This document shows, one piece after another, positions 36,367 through 43,827 of a stretch of DNA of 43,827 bases. A program made the translations under genes and the position numbers. This DNA is from Bacteroidota bacterium (GTDB taxonomy: Bacteria > Bacteroidota > Bacteroidia > Cytophagales > UBA9547). Under the pieces are notes generated by a model. That model was not told where the DNA came from. It saw only the letters and a program-made list of their open reading frames with translations, and made no database searches. The stretch covers positions 1 to 43,827 of the forward strand of contig RDZG01000094.1 of NCBI GenBank assembly GCA_004293915.1. The letters run 5' to 3'. The stretch's first letter is position 1. Every line of letters begins with the position of its first letter.

Positions 36367-36987
36367 TTATCTTTCGTTTAAAGCTGCAACAGCTGATACA
36401 GATAATAATACAATTTCAGCATTTACCAAATCGTATGTATTTACAGAATTTGTATTTACAACTTTTGTATTTGGTATATTTCTACCTGATAATACTACAT
36501 TTGGATTTAAGCCATCCAATACAAGTATAGATTTTTTGTTTGTAAGTGAAAACGAATCCAAAAACTTAATAAACTGTTTAGTTTTAGGAGCTTCGTATGT
36601 AAAATCTTCTACAACTTTCACTAAATTTTCTTTAACTTTAGAAGAAAATACTGACTTACGAGCCAATGATTTTACTTTTTTGTTAAGAGAAAAAGAATAA
36701 TCTCTAGGTTGTGGACCAAAAGTACGAGCGCCACCAACATAAATGTTAGCTTTACGACTACCATGACGAGCACCACCAGTACCTTTTTGTTTCAACATTT
36801 TGCGTGTCGAATAATTAACTTCCCAACGCTCTTTGGTTTTGTGTGTACCTTGACGTTGATTAGCCAAATATTGTTTTACGTCCAAATAAACGGTATGCTC
36901 ATTTGGTTCTATGCCAAATACATCATCAGAAAGTGTAACTTTCTTTCCTGTATCTTTTCCTTCTATGTTATAAACGCTCAGTTGCAT
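36367..36987 (-). CDS. rplD: 50S ribosomal protein L4
   Basis: 206 residues. It has the L4 extended-loop region QRQGTHKTKERWEVNYSTRK and KQKGTGGARHGSRKANIYVG that reaches the exit tunnel, followed by FGPQPRDYSFSLNKKVKSLA. The normal role includes autoregulation of the S10 operon in some bacteria; no such leader is evident here. It is 1 bp after rplC. Confidence 0.97.
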   Translation of the reverse strand: MQLSVYNIEGKDTGKKVTLSDDVFGIEPNEHTVYLDVKQYLANQRQGTHKTKERWEVNYSTRKMLKQKGTGGARHGSRKANIYVGGARTFGPQPRDYSFSLNKKVKSLARKSVFSSKVKENLVKVVEDFTYEAPKTKQFIKFLDSFSLTNKKSILVLDGLNPNVVLSGRNIPNTKVVNTNSVNTYDLVNAEIVLLSVSAVAALNER

Positions 36988-36988
36988 A

Positions 36989-37609
36989 CTATTTCTCTAA
37001 ATATACGATTGAATTATTAGCTCCTGGAATTGAACCGCTCACTAAAACAATATTTTTATCTTCAAAAATCTTAACGATTTTTAAGTTTTGAATTTTTACT
37101 CTATCAGAACCCATTCTGCCACCCATACGCATACCTGGAAGTACACGAGAAGGAAAAGAACAAGCACCAATCGAACCCGGATGACGAGCTCTGTTATGTT
37201 GACCATGTGTTTGACCACCTACGCCACCAAAATTATATCTTTTAACAACTCCTTGAAATCCTTTACCTTTTGAAGTTCCAATAGCATCACAAAAATCACC
37301 TTCTGCAAAAACATCTGAAAGTTTCAATTCTTGACCTACTTTATAATCTCCCTCGGCATCTCTAAACTCTGTAATTGTAGAAGCTTGTGAACCAGATTTT
37401 TTCAAATGACCTTTAACAGCAGCCGAAACATTTTTCTGTTTCGCAACACCGAAGCCTACTTGAATAGCACTGTATCCATCAGTTTGAGCAGTTTTAATTT
37501 GTGTTACCACACAATTTCCTGTCTCTACAACTGTACATGCAATAGACTTAGCATCTTCTGCATTGTAAAAAGTTGTCATTCCTATTTTTTTACCTATAAT
37601 ACCAGACAT
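36989..37609 (-). CDS. rplC: 50S ribosomal protein L3
   Basis: 206 residues. It begins MSGIIGKKIGMTTFY and has KGKGFQGVVKRYNFGGVGGQ and the signature THGQHNRARHPGSIGACSFP, whose loop nears the peptidyl-transferase centre. It is the first gene of the operon in this window: rpsJ, which normally precedes rplC in the S10 operon, is absent upstream. A good promoter lies about 41-70 bp upstream. Confidence 0.97.
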   Translation of the reverse strand: MSGIIGKKIGMTTFYNAEDAKSIACTVVETGNCVVTQIKTAQTDGYSAIQVGFGVAKQKNVSAAVKGHLKKSGSQASTITEFRDAEGDYKVGQELKLSDVFAEGDFCDAIGTSKGKGFQGVVKRYNFGGVGGQTHGQHNRARHPGSIGACSFPSRVLPGMRMGGRMGSDRVKIQNLKIVKIFEDKNIVLVSGSIPGANNSIVYLEK

Positions 37610-37649
37610 AAATTTTGCGTTTTTTAACGCGGTTTCTGAAAACGGAGTG

Positions 37650-37679
37650 CAAAGGTAAGAACATTTTTGATATTCACAA
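37650..37679 (-). promoter_or_regulatory. promoter of the ribosomal-protein operon (TTG-N19-TAnnTTTG)
   Basis: The minus strand has a -33-type TTG at 37677-37679, a 19-bp spacer, and an exact -7 box TACCTTTG at 37650-37657. This is the classic Bacteroidota primary-sigma layout. Transcription would start near 37643, giving a leader of about 35 bases before rplC. Confidence 0.7.
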
Positions 37680-37907
37680 TATCAAACTCAAATCTTTTTA
37701 AAATATTTTTACTTTCTATGATTTAATCAAATTTTTACCCTCTTGAAACTACCATGTTTTTAATTAAATCATGTTTAAAATGTCTTTTTAGCATAAAATT
37801 AAATACTATAAATATTTGATTTATTAAAAATAAAAATTTAGTTCATCGAATTAAACAATGTATTTATTATATGACAAAATAAAACTGGTTTTATTGAGGA
37901 AATAAAA

Positions 37908-37963
37908 TATTTTCGTTTAAAATACTAATAAAAAGAGATTTGAAAATATTTTTAACGAAAATA
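37908..37963. repeat. 17-bp imperfect inverted repeat
   Basis: Arms 37908-37924 (TATTTTCGTTTAAAATA) and 37947-37963 (TATTTTTAACGAAAATA) are complementary at 16 of 17 positions around a 22-base loop. No T-run follows and it lies about 250-300 bp from both flanking genes, so it is not an obvious terminator. It could be an operator or a structured leader element. A/T bias makes chance possible. Confidence 0.4.
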
Positions 37964-38094
37964 AAAAAAGCTAAATGTCTGTTTATAAACCAATTAATTT
38001 TTTAGGTTTGCAAACACGTTACTCCAATTAAAAAAAAATTTAAACAATTAAGCAATATTTAAGTAATATATTAGATTTTGAAATAATAAAAATA

Positions 38095-38102
38095 TATTTT
38101 TG
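38095..38102 (+). promoter_or_regulatory. -7 box (TAnnTTTG) of the gene at 38131
   Basis: TATTTTTG matches the consensus, 28 bp before the ATG. No TTG lies at the ideal 19-21 bp distance; a TTTTG occurs nearer, at about 14 bp. Confidence 0.4.
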
Positions 38103-38130
38103 AAGAAATAAACAATAACAAACCCTTGCT

Positions 38131-39573
38131 ATGTCTAAATTAAAGAATATCATAAGACAATTGACCGAAAAGGATTTCCAAAACATTTATGACATGTTGA
38201 TGGATAGCAATGCAGATAAATCAGCTGCTTTGTTGAAATTTTTTAAGGAAAGACAACTTTCTGATAATAAAATAATGTCGGAATTGGATGTTAATCCAAA
38301 TGCATATTACACACTTCGCTCGAGGCTGAATGAAAAAATTGAAGAATATTTTGTGCAAGCAATGGAAAGTCCAAAAGCTGATATTCTCAAAAAAGTTTCG
38401 AATGTAAACGACATCATATATACAAAGAAAAAAACAATAGTAGTAGCAACACTCAAAAAACTAGAAAAAGAACTTGTTGATTATGATTTAACAAGTGAAT
38501 TGATTAGTATTTATAAGAATTTAAAGAAATTCCATATCAATTCGCCTGAACATTATCATTATTCGCAGTTATATAATAAACATATTGCTTATACATTGGC
38601 TATTGATAAAGCAGAAGATTTGCTTGGCGATTATTTTAAAAAATATGGACACTATTATTTATCAAATGAAGAAACTACTAAAACAGAGTTAGGAATGTTG
38701 GTAAAAGAAATCGAAAACGTTTCGAGACTTTATCAATCGCATCGACTTTTTGTATATAAAAACGCATTGGGTATTTTTCATAATTTGTTTATAGATTCGA
38801 AATATATTCCAGAAGATTCGGAAAGTATTGAAGATAGTTTTGAAAAAATTGACAGGATTTTTAGTACTTATTCATCCGATGTACATTATCATCATTTAAA
38901 AATTGTGTTTGACTTTTTGAAATTTCATTTTTACAAACGCGAAAACGATATTAAAAAAAGCGATACCTATTTTTATGATATGAACGAAAATGCAAGTATT
39001 TTCTTATCAAATTATAGCTTTTATACATTCCCCGCATTTTTCTTGTCGGGCAAAATGGAAAAATCTAAGCAATTGGGAACTACAAGCGAATTGGTTGAAG
39101 AAAATGCAGTGATATTTTCGGATTATGAACCCGATCCATTAGATATTCCAAAATATGTAATGTATTATACCTATGTGGCAATGGGTTATTTTTATGCTGG
39201 TAAATATGATATGGCAGCAAAAAAACTAAATGTATTACTAAACGAAATTACATTTAAAAAATACCAAGAAACGCAAGTAGAAATCAAAACATTGTTGGCT
39301 TTGCAATATTGTTTGATGAAAGATGATGATTTGTTTAATCAATTGATGAGTAGTATTCAACGTCAAATTAGGATGTTGGGCAAGAAAAAACTAGATCATA
39401 TTGTGGCGATGAGCAAAGCCATGAAAGCTGCTTTGTCGAACAACACTGTAAAAATGAGAGCCGCAAAAATAAAAATGCAGTTTAACCGTATCAATTTAGA
39501 TAAAATACCATATTTCACTACGGTTAGATATATTACTTTTAACGAAAAATTGATTAAAGAAATGTCTGAATAA
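38131..39573 (+). CDS. helical (TPR-like) protein of unknown function
   Basis: 480 residues, soluble, no signal peptide. I do not recognise the family. The sequence is almost entirely helical, with TPR- or SOCS-like paired helices (for example YYTYVAMGYFYAGKYDMAAK and TLLALQYCLMKDDDLFNQL) and a Lys-rich end. The N-terminal part (ALLKFFKERQLSDNKIMSEL, then NAYYTLRSRLNEKIEEYFVQ) resembles an alpha-helical adaptor. It has its own -7 box and a strong terminator, so it is a single-gene unit. It could be a scaffold or regulator. Confidence 0.6.
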   Translation: MSKLKNIIRQLTEKDFQNIYDMLMDSNADKSAALLKFFKERQLSDNKIMSELDVNPNAYYTLRSRLNEKIEEYFVQAMESPKADILKKVSNVNDIIYTKKKTIVVATLKKLEKELVDYDLTSELISIYKNLKKFHINSPEHYHYSQLYNKHIAYTLAIDKAEDLLGDYFKKYGHYYLSNEETTKTELGMLVKEIENVSRLYQSHRLFVYKNALGIFHNLFIDSKYIPEDSESIEDSFEKIDRIFSTYSSDVHYHHLKIVFDFLKFHFYKRENDIKKSDTYFYDMNENASIFLSNYSFYTFPAFFLSGKMEKSKQLGTTSELVEENAVIFSDYEPDPLDIPKYVMYYTYVAMGYFYAGKYDMAAKKLNVLLNEITFKKYQETQVEIKTLLALQYCLMKDDDLFNQLMSSIQRQIRMLGKKKLDHIVAMSKAMKAALSNNTVKMRAAKIKMQFNRINLDKIPYFTTVRYITFNEKLIKEMSE

Positions 39574-39608
39574 TATATTTTTACATTCCTTTTTTATTGC
39601 TAAAATAT

Positions 39609-39641
39609 AAATGCTAGTTTTGAAACAGAACTAGCATTTTT
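39609..39641 (+). terminator. Rho-independent terminator
   Basis: AAATGCTAGTT at 39609-39619 pairs with AACTAGCATTT at 39629-39639 around a 9-base loop and is followed by further T residues. It lies 35 bp after the stop of the gene at 38131 and separates it from the peptidase gene. Confidence 0.85.
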
Positions 39642-39676
39642 GATTTCTAAAATCTTATACACAAAAAAAATACTCC

Positions 39677-42610
39677 ATGAAAACTTCAAAAACCCTTTTC
39701 ACGATATTATTAATTAGCATTTCTGTATTTATAAATGCGCAAAATTATCAAGTTCAAAAACAAAGCGAAGGAGGTTATGCTTACGAAACGGTGAGCAACG
39801 ACCCAACCAATACACGTATATATACATTAGCAAATGGACTAAAAGTTTATTTGTCGGTTTATAAAAATACACCTCGCATTCAAACCTATATTGCTGTAAA
39901 AGCAGGAAGCAAAAACGACCCAGCTAACACCACAGGTTTGGCACATTATTTGGAACACATGGTTTTTAAAGGCACTTCAAAACTAGGTTCAGCAAATTGG
40001 AGCAAAGAAAAACCACTTTTAGATGCCATAGAAGCTCAATATGAAAGCTATCGCCAACTAAAAGATACTTCTGAAAGAAGAAAAATGTACCAAAAAATTG
40101 ATAGCCTTTCTGGCGAAGCAGCCAAGTTTGCGATTGCAAACGAATACGACAAAGCTGCTAGTGTAATTGGTGCAAAAGGAACAAATGCTTACACTTGGGT
40201 AGAGCAAACGGTTTATGTAAACGATATTCCAAGCAATGAAATTGAACGTTGGGTAAAATTAGAAGCCGAGCGATTTGGAGAACTCACCCCTCGCTTATTC
40301 CATACCGAACTTGAGGCTGTATATGAAGAAAAAAACAGAAGTTTGGATAATGATTTTAGCAAAGTATTAGAACAAAGTTTTGGAGCCATGTTTCCAAACC
40401 ACCAATACGGTTCGCAAACAACTATTGGCACAGTTGAACATTTAAAAAATCCATCTATTACAGAAATTAAGAAATATTTTTATACACATTATGTACCAAA
40501 CAATATGGCAATTTGCATGAGTGGCGACCTCGACCCAACAGCAACGGTACGTTTGATAGACCAATATTGGGGAAATAAACAAGCCAAAACAGTACCCGTT
40601 TTTACTCCTTTTCAAGAAAAAGAAATCACAAATCCGATAGAAAAAACGGTTTATGGTCCATCGCAAGAAATGCTATTTATGAGCTATCGTTTTCCAGGAG
40701 CAGCATCGAAAGATGCCATGATTATGGAAATGTTTAGCCGTGTATTATCCAATGGAAAAGCAGGATTGATGGATGTGAATTTGGCACAAAAGCAAAAAGT
40801 TTTAGGTGTGAATGCTTTTCCATATCGCATGAAAGATTATTCAGGCGTTTTTGTTTCGGTTTATCCTCGCCAAGGACAAAGTTTGGAAGAAACCAAAAAG
40901 TTGGTTTTGGCACAAATAGACAGTATAAAACAAGGGAAATTTAAAGAATCGCTTTTGAAAACGATTATTAACAACGAAAAAATAAGCATGATGAAATCGC
41001 TTGAGAGCAACGATGCTAGAGCAGATTATATGGTTGATGCTTTTGTAAAAGACATTTCGTGGACAGATTATATGGCTGGACTAGACGAAATGGCTCGATT
41101 GACTAAAAATGATATTGTAGCATTTGCAAACCGCTATTTTTCAACCAATTATGTAGCTATTTACAAAAAAACAGGACAAGACTCAACGATTCAAAAAGTA
41201 CCAAAACCAAAAATCACCCCTGTACCAGTAAACCGAGAATCGCAATCTGATTTTATCAAAAAATTTGCAACTGAAACACCTATAAATCTTCAACCCGTGT
41301 TTTTGGATTTTGAACGTGATTTAGAAACTTGGAATATCAAACCAAAAATGGATGTTTGGTACAAAAAAAATACAGAAAACAAACTTTTTGAATTGCATTA
41401 TCGCTTTCCATTTGGTAAAAATCAGTTTTCGAAAATGGCTTTGGCAATGGAATATCTAAATTATTTGGGAACAGATAAAATGAGTTTGGCTCAACTAAAG
41501 ACCAAATTTTATGAATTAGGTTGCGATTATTCGCTTAGTGTTTCCGAAAATCAGATGCAAATTATAATCACAGGATTAGAAGAAAACAGAGCCGAAGCTG
41601 TGAAATTGGTAGAAAATTTAATTACTAATCCTAAAGCAGATAAAGAAGCTTTAAAAAATTTGGTTGATGGGATTTTAAAAGCCAGAAAAGATGCAAAACT
41701 CGACAAAGCAACTATACTACGCTCAGGATTAGGTAATTATGCAAAATTTGGACCTTTAAATCCATACACAAACATTATTTCAGAAATAAACTTAAAAGCA
41801 ACTCAGCCGCTAGAATTACTAAATTTAATCAAAAGTTTAGCGGCTTACGAACATAATATTTGGTATTACGGACCAGAAGAATTGCAAAAAGTGGTAGCAG
41901 ATATTTCGATAATGCACAAATCGCCAGATGTTTTGAAAATGGCACCTGCCAAAAAAGTGTATAAAGAACTTGAATTTAACGAAAATGAAGTATTGTTTGT
42001 GCATTATGATATGGTACAAGCCGAAAATATATTTTTATCTAAATCAACAAAGTACAATAAAGAAATAAATGCCGTTGTGGGATTATATAACGAATATTTT
42101 GGCGGAAGCATGAACTCCATTGTGTTTCAAGAAATCAGAGAAAGCAAGGCTTTGGCTTATGGTTGTGGCTCTACATATAAAATAACAGATAACTTAGACT
42201 ACTCAAATTATAATTCGTCATACATTGGTACTCAGGTAGATAAACTTACAGATGCTTTGCCGGCTATGAAAGCATTGTTAGATAGTTTACCAAAATCAGA
42301 TATTGCATTTGCCAATGCTAAAGAATCAAAATTAAACGAATTTAGGTCGGATAGAATTACCAAAATGGGAGTTTTATATAGTTATGAATATATTAAAAAA
42401 ATGCAATTAAATAAAGATCAAAGACCCGAAAATTTTGCAAAATCACAATACATGACTTTTCAAGATATAGATGTGTTTCATAAAAATTATGTTAAAAATC
42501 AGAAAATGAAACTGTTAGTGATTGGACATAAAGATAAAGTAGATTTTAAAACTTTAGAAAAATTTGGAAAAATCACAAAACTTGAATTAAATGACCTGTT
42601 TGGCTATTAA
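39677..42610 (+). CDS. M16-family zinc metallopeptidase, exported
   Basis: 977 residues. The signal peptide ends near FINAQ. The inverted zinc motif HYLEH (90-94) lies in GLAHYLEHMVFKGTSKLG. The third ligand is probably a Glu in ELEAVYEEKNRSLDN (about 211-218). Compared with short M16 enzymes, about 40-50 extra residues, rich in Lys, Glu and Tyr (about 110-165), separate these two parts. A second, inactive M16 half follows, with FGGSMNSIVFQEIRESKALA in the region that closes the chamber. Such periplasmic enzymes degrade peptides. It is transcribed alone, ahead of plsY. Confidence 0.92.
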   Translation: MKTSKTLFTILLISISVFINAQNYQVQKQSEGGYAYETVSNDPTNTRIYTLANGLKVYLSVYKNTPRIQTYIAVKAGSKNDPANTTGLAHYLEHMVFKGTSKLGSANWSKEKPLLDAIEAQYESYRQLKDTSERRKMYQKIDSLSGEAAKFAIANEYDKAASVIGAKGTNAYTWVEQTVYVNDIPSNEIERWVKLEAERFGELTPRLFHTELEAVYEEKNRSLDNDFSKVLEQSFGAMFPNHQYGSQTTIGTVEHLKNPSITEIKKYFYTHYVPNNMAICMSGDLDPTATVRLIDQYWGNKQAKTVPVFTPFQEKEITNPIEKTVYGPSQEMLFMSYRFPGAASKDAMIMEMFSRVLSNGKAGLMDVNLAQKQKVLGVNAFPYRMKDYSGVFVSVYPRQGQSLEETKKLVLAQIDSIKQGKFKESLLKTIINNEKISMMKSLESNDARADYMVDAFVKDISWTDYMAGLDEMARLTKNDIVAFANRYFSTNYVAIYKKTGQDSTIQKVPKPKITPVPVNRESQSDFIKKFATETPINLQPVFLDFERDLETWNIKPKMDVWYKKNTENKLFELHYRFPFGKNQFSKMALAMEYLNYLGTDKMSLAQLKTKFYELGCDYSLSVSENQMQIIITGLEENRAEAVKLVENLITNPKADKEALKNLVDGILKARKDAKLDKATILRSGLGNYAKFGPLNPYTNIISEINLKATQPLELLNLIKSLAAYEHNIWYYGPEELQKVVADISIMHKSPDVLKMAPAKKVYKELEFNENEVLFVHYDMVQAENIFLSKSTKYNKEINAVVGLYNEYFGGSMNSIVFQEIRESKALAYGCGSTYKITDNLDYSNYNSSYIGTQVDKLTDALPAMKALLDSLPKSDIAFANAKESKLNEFRSDRITKMGVLYSYEYIKKMQLNKDQRPENFAKSQYMTFQDIDVFHKNYVKNQKMKLLVIGHKDKVDFKTLEKFGKITKLELNDLFGY

Positions 42611-42680
42611 ATCAAAAACTTAATTTGTATTTTTCGTATAAAAAATCAAAGATTTGCAAATAATATTTAATCAATAAAAA

Positions 42681-43355
42681 TTGGAAGCACAATTTATAAT
42701 ACTTCGTATTTTACTTTATTTAGGACTGTCTATTTTGGCTTATTTGATAGGCTCAATTCCAACCGCAGTTTGGTATGGAAAAGCTTTTCACAATATGGAT
42801 GTGCGAGAATTTGGAAGTAAAAATGCAGGTGCAACAAATACTTTTCGGGTTTTGGGTTCGAAAGCAGGCACAATTGTTTTTTTGATTGATGTTTTTAAAG
42901 GTTGGACTGCCACAACATTAGCCAATATTCTATATTTAGATGATGTAATTTGGGATTATCATGTGGCAGAATTTAAAATTTTGTTTGGTACTTTGGCAGT
43001 AGTTGGACATATATATCCTATTTTAAGTGGATTTAGAGGCGGAAAAGGAGTAGCAACATCGCTTGGTTTGGGTTTGTGTATGTCGCCAGCTTTGGCTTTG
43101 GTTTGTTTATTATTATTTTTTGTGATTCTTATCCTTTCAAACTATGTTTCGCTTGGTTCAATTATTGCAACTTTGGCATTTCCTTTGTTGATGTTTACCC
43201 GAGAATTCAAACCCGATGATAGTTTGCTGATAGGATTTGGATTTTTTGCTTTTGCTTTGGTTTTATATACACACCGAAAAAATATAAACAGATTACTCAA
43301 CGGAACCGAAAACAAAATTTACCTTATCCCAAGAAATGAAAAAGATAATCAATAG
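42681..43355 (+). CDS. plsY: glycerol-3-phosphate acyltransferase PlsY, TTG start
   Basis: 224 residues. A TTG at 42681 is the only sensible start: a stop codon lies two codons upstream and the first in-frame ATG is inside the conserved region. It transfers acyl from acyl-phosphate to glycerol-3-phosphate, the first step of phospholipid synthesis, in the inner membrane. Motifs are YLIGSIPTAVWYGK, REFGSKNAGATNTFRVLG, and SGFRGGKGVATSLG, with about five TM segments. It overlaps ridA by 20 bases. Confidence 0.93.
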   Translation: MEAQFIILRILLYLGLSILAYLIGSIPTAVWYGKAFHNMDVREFGSKNAGATNTFRVLGSKAGTIVFLIDVFKGWTATTLANILYLDDVIWDYHVAEFKILFGTLAVVGHIYPILSGFRGGKGVATSLGLGLCMSPALALVCLLLFFVILILSNYVSLGSIIATLAFPLLMFTREFKPDDSLLIGFGFFAFALVLYTHRKNINRLLNGTENKIYLIPRNEKDNQ

Positions 43356-43713
43356 TGCCGATGCACCTGCACCAATAGGTCCATATAGCCAAGCTGTACA
43401 AACAGGAAGTATGCTTTTTGTATCTGGACAGGTTTGTTTTGACCCAAAAACTGGAGATTTAGTAAATCAAGATATTGTTTTAGAAACACACCAAGTGATG
43501 AAAAACATAGGTGCGATTTTGAAAGCTGCAGGAATGAATTATTCTAATATTGTAAAAACGAGCATTTTTGTAAAAGATTTGAATAATTTTTCGACAATAA
43601 ATACTACGTATGCCACTTATTTTAGCGAAAATCCGCCAGCAAGAGAAACAGTAGAAGTTGCACGATTGCCACGAGATGTAAATGTTGAAATAAGCTGTAT
43701 TGCAGTTGGATAG
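43336..43713 (+). CDS. ridA: RidA family (YjgF/YER057c) enamine/imine deaminase
   Basis: 125 residues, standard length. It has PAPIGPYSQAVQTGSMLFVS at the N-terminus, VKTSIFVKDLNNFSTIN, and the C-terminal NPPARETVEVARLPRDVNVE with the substrate-binding Arg. It hydrolyses reactive enamine/imine intermediates such as those from threonine dehydratase. Its ATG lies within the end of plsY (20-base overlap), so the two are co-transcribed. Confidence 0.93.
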   Translation: MKKIINSADAPAPIGPYSQAVQTGSMLFVSGQVCFDPKTGDLVNQDIVLETHQVMKNIGAILKAAGMNYSNIVKTSIFVKDLNNFSTINTTYATYFSENPPARETVEVARLPRDVNVEISCIAVG

Positions 43714-43764
43714 GATTTAAAAAAATTACTTATATTAAACCGAAAATAATATATTACATTTTTG

Positions 43765-43772
43765 TATATTTG
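43765..43772 (+). promoter_or_regulatory. -7 box (TAnnTTTG) of the right-edge gene
   Basis: TATATTTG is an exact consensus match 16 bp before the ATG at 43789. No clear -33 TTG precedes it at 19-21 bp. Confidence 0.5.
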
Positions 43773-43788
43773 CATAAACTAAAATTCT

Positions 43789-43827
43789 ATGCAAAAAATA
43801 TCATTTCCTGAAAATAGTACGGCTCAA
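43789..43827 (+). CDS. start of a gene running off the right edge
   Basis: An ATG preceded by a good -7 box opens a frame of 13 codons to the end of the window, reading MQKISFPENSTAQ. This is too short to name a family. Confidence 0.5.
   Translation, partial: MQKISFPENSTAQ

Larger units (their letters stand above)
37610..38130. other. 521-bp divergent intergenic region without genes
   Basis: Very A/T-rich, with no open frame of S10 size on either strand. It holds the rplC promoter at its left end, a 17-bp imperfect inverted repeat at 37908-37963, and a TATTTTTG box for the gene at 38131. I see nothing else in it. Confidence 0.7.

Noticed and set aside
36318-37627. Several 60-100 codon plus-strand frames opposite rplW, rplD and rplC
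   Set aside because: They are antisense to certain ribosomal genes, have no family resemblance and show repetitive low-complexity residues.
1-43827. rRNA, tRNA, CRISPR arrays or full insertion sequences
   Set aside because: No conserved rRNA blocks, tRNA-like cloverleaf stretches, regular spacer repeats or transposase genes were seen on either strand by eye.

Overview
This window is chromosomal DNA of a low-GC member of the Bacteroidota. The evidence is the family content: LytTR/LytS pair, PorT-like barrels, an nSTAND-WD40 protein, an NTT-like transporter with HEAT repeats and a Bacteroidota-style M16 peptidase. Several start regions also carry the phylum's TAnnTTTG -7 box, and Shine-Dalgarno sequences are scarce. 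I saw no rRNA, tRNA, CRISPR array or complete insertion sequence.

Layout. (1) 1-9351 is an accessory-looking patchwork. It holds a duplicated LytTR fragment, a frameshifted outer-membrane barrel, a small PBP-like protein, a HAMP-GAF sensor, a PIN toxin/antitoxin pair, a LytS/LytT-type two-component pair, a PLP sugar aminotransferase, 6-phosphofructokinase, and an MNT/HepT pair whose hepT is frameshifted. (2) 9370-20142 holds a PEBP-like protein and then a tight five-gene minus-strand operon: NTT-like transporter with HEAT repeats and a cNMP-binding-like domain, a protein with three TIR-like domains, an nSTAND NTPase with TM segment, coiled coil and WD40 propeller, an outer-membrane barrel, and a lipoprotein. 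This is the best candidate for an undescribed system. (3) 20362-23354 holds a small winged-helix protein ending in a sliding-clamp-type motif, a rhodanese-thioredoxin fusion, an exported coiled-coil protein and carA. (4) 23509-37609 is one long ribosomal-protein operon (S10-spc-alpha, minus strand) running from rplC to rplQ. It includes secY, map, infA, rpmJ and rpoA, but rpsJ is missing at its head. (5) 38131-43827 holds an unknown helical protein, an M16 peptidase, plsY, ridA and the first codons of another gene.

How genes may work together. In the five-gene operon, the single TM segment of the STAND protein places its NTPase in the cytoplasm. Its roughly 130-residue coiled coil and seven-bladed propeller would then lie in the periplasm, facing the co-encoded barrel and lipoprotein. 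The TIR protein is cytoplasmic and the NTT-like protein is in the inner membrane. This suggests an envelope-spanning sensor coupled to nucleotide or NAD metabolism; that is an inference. Near the left end, the barrel, PBP-like protein and HAMP-GAF sensor look like a second envelope-sensing module, here apparently decayed because the barrel gene is frameshifted and the sensor lacks an output domain.
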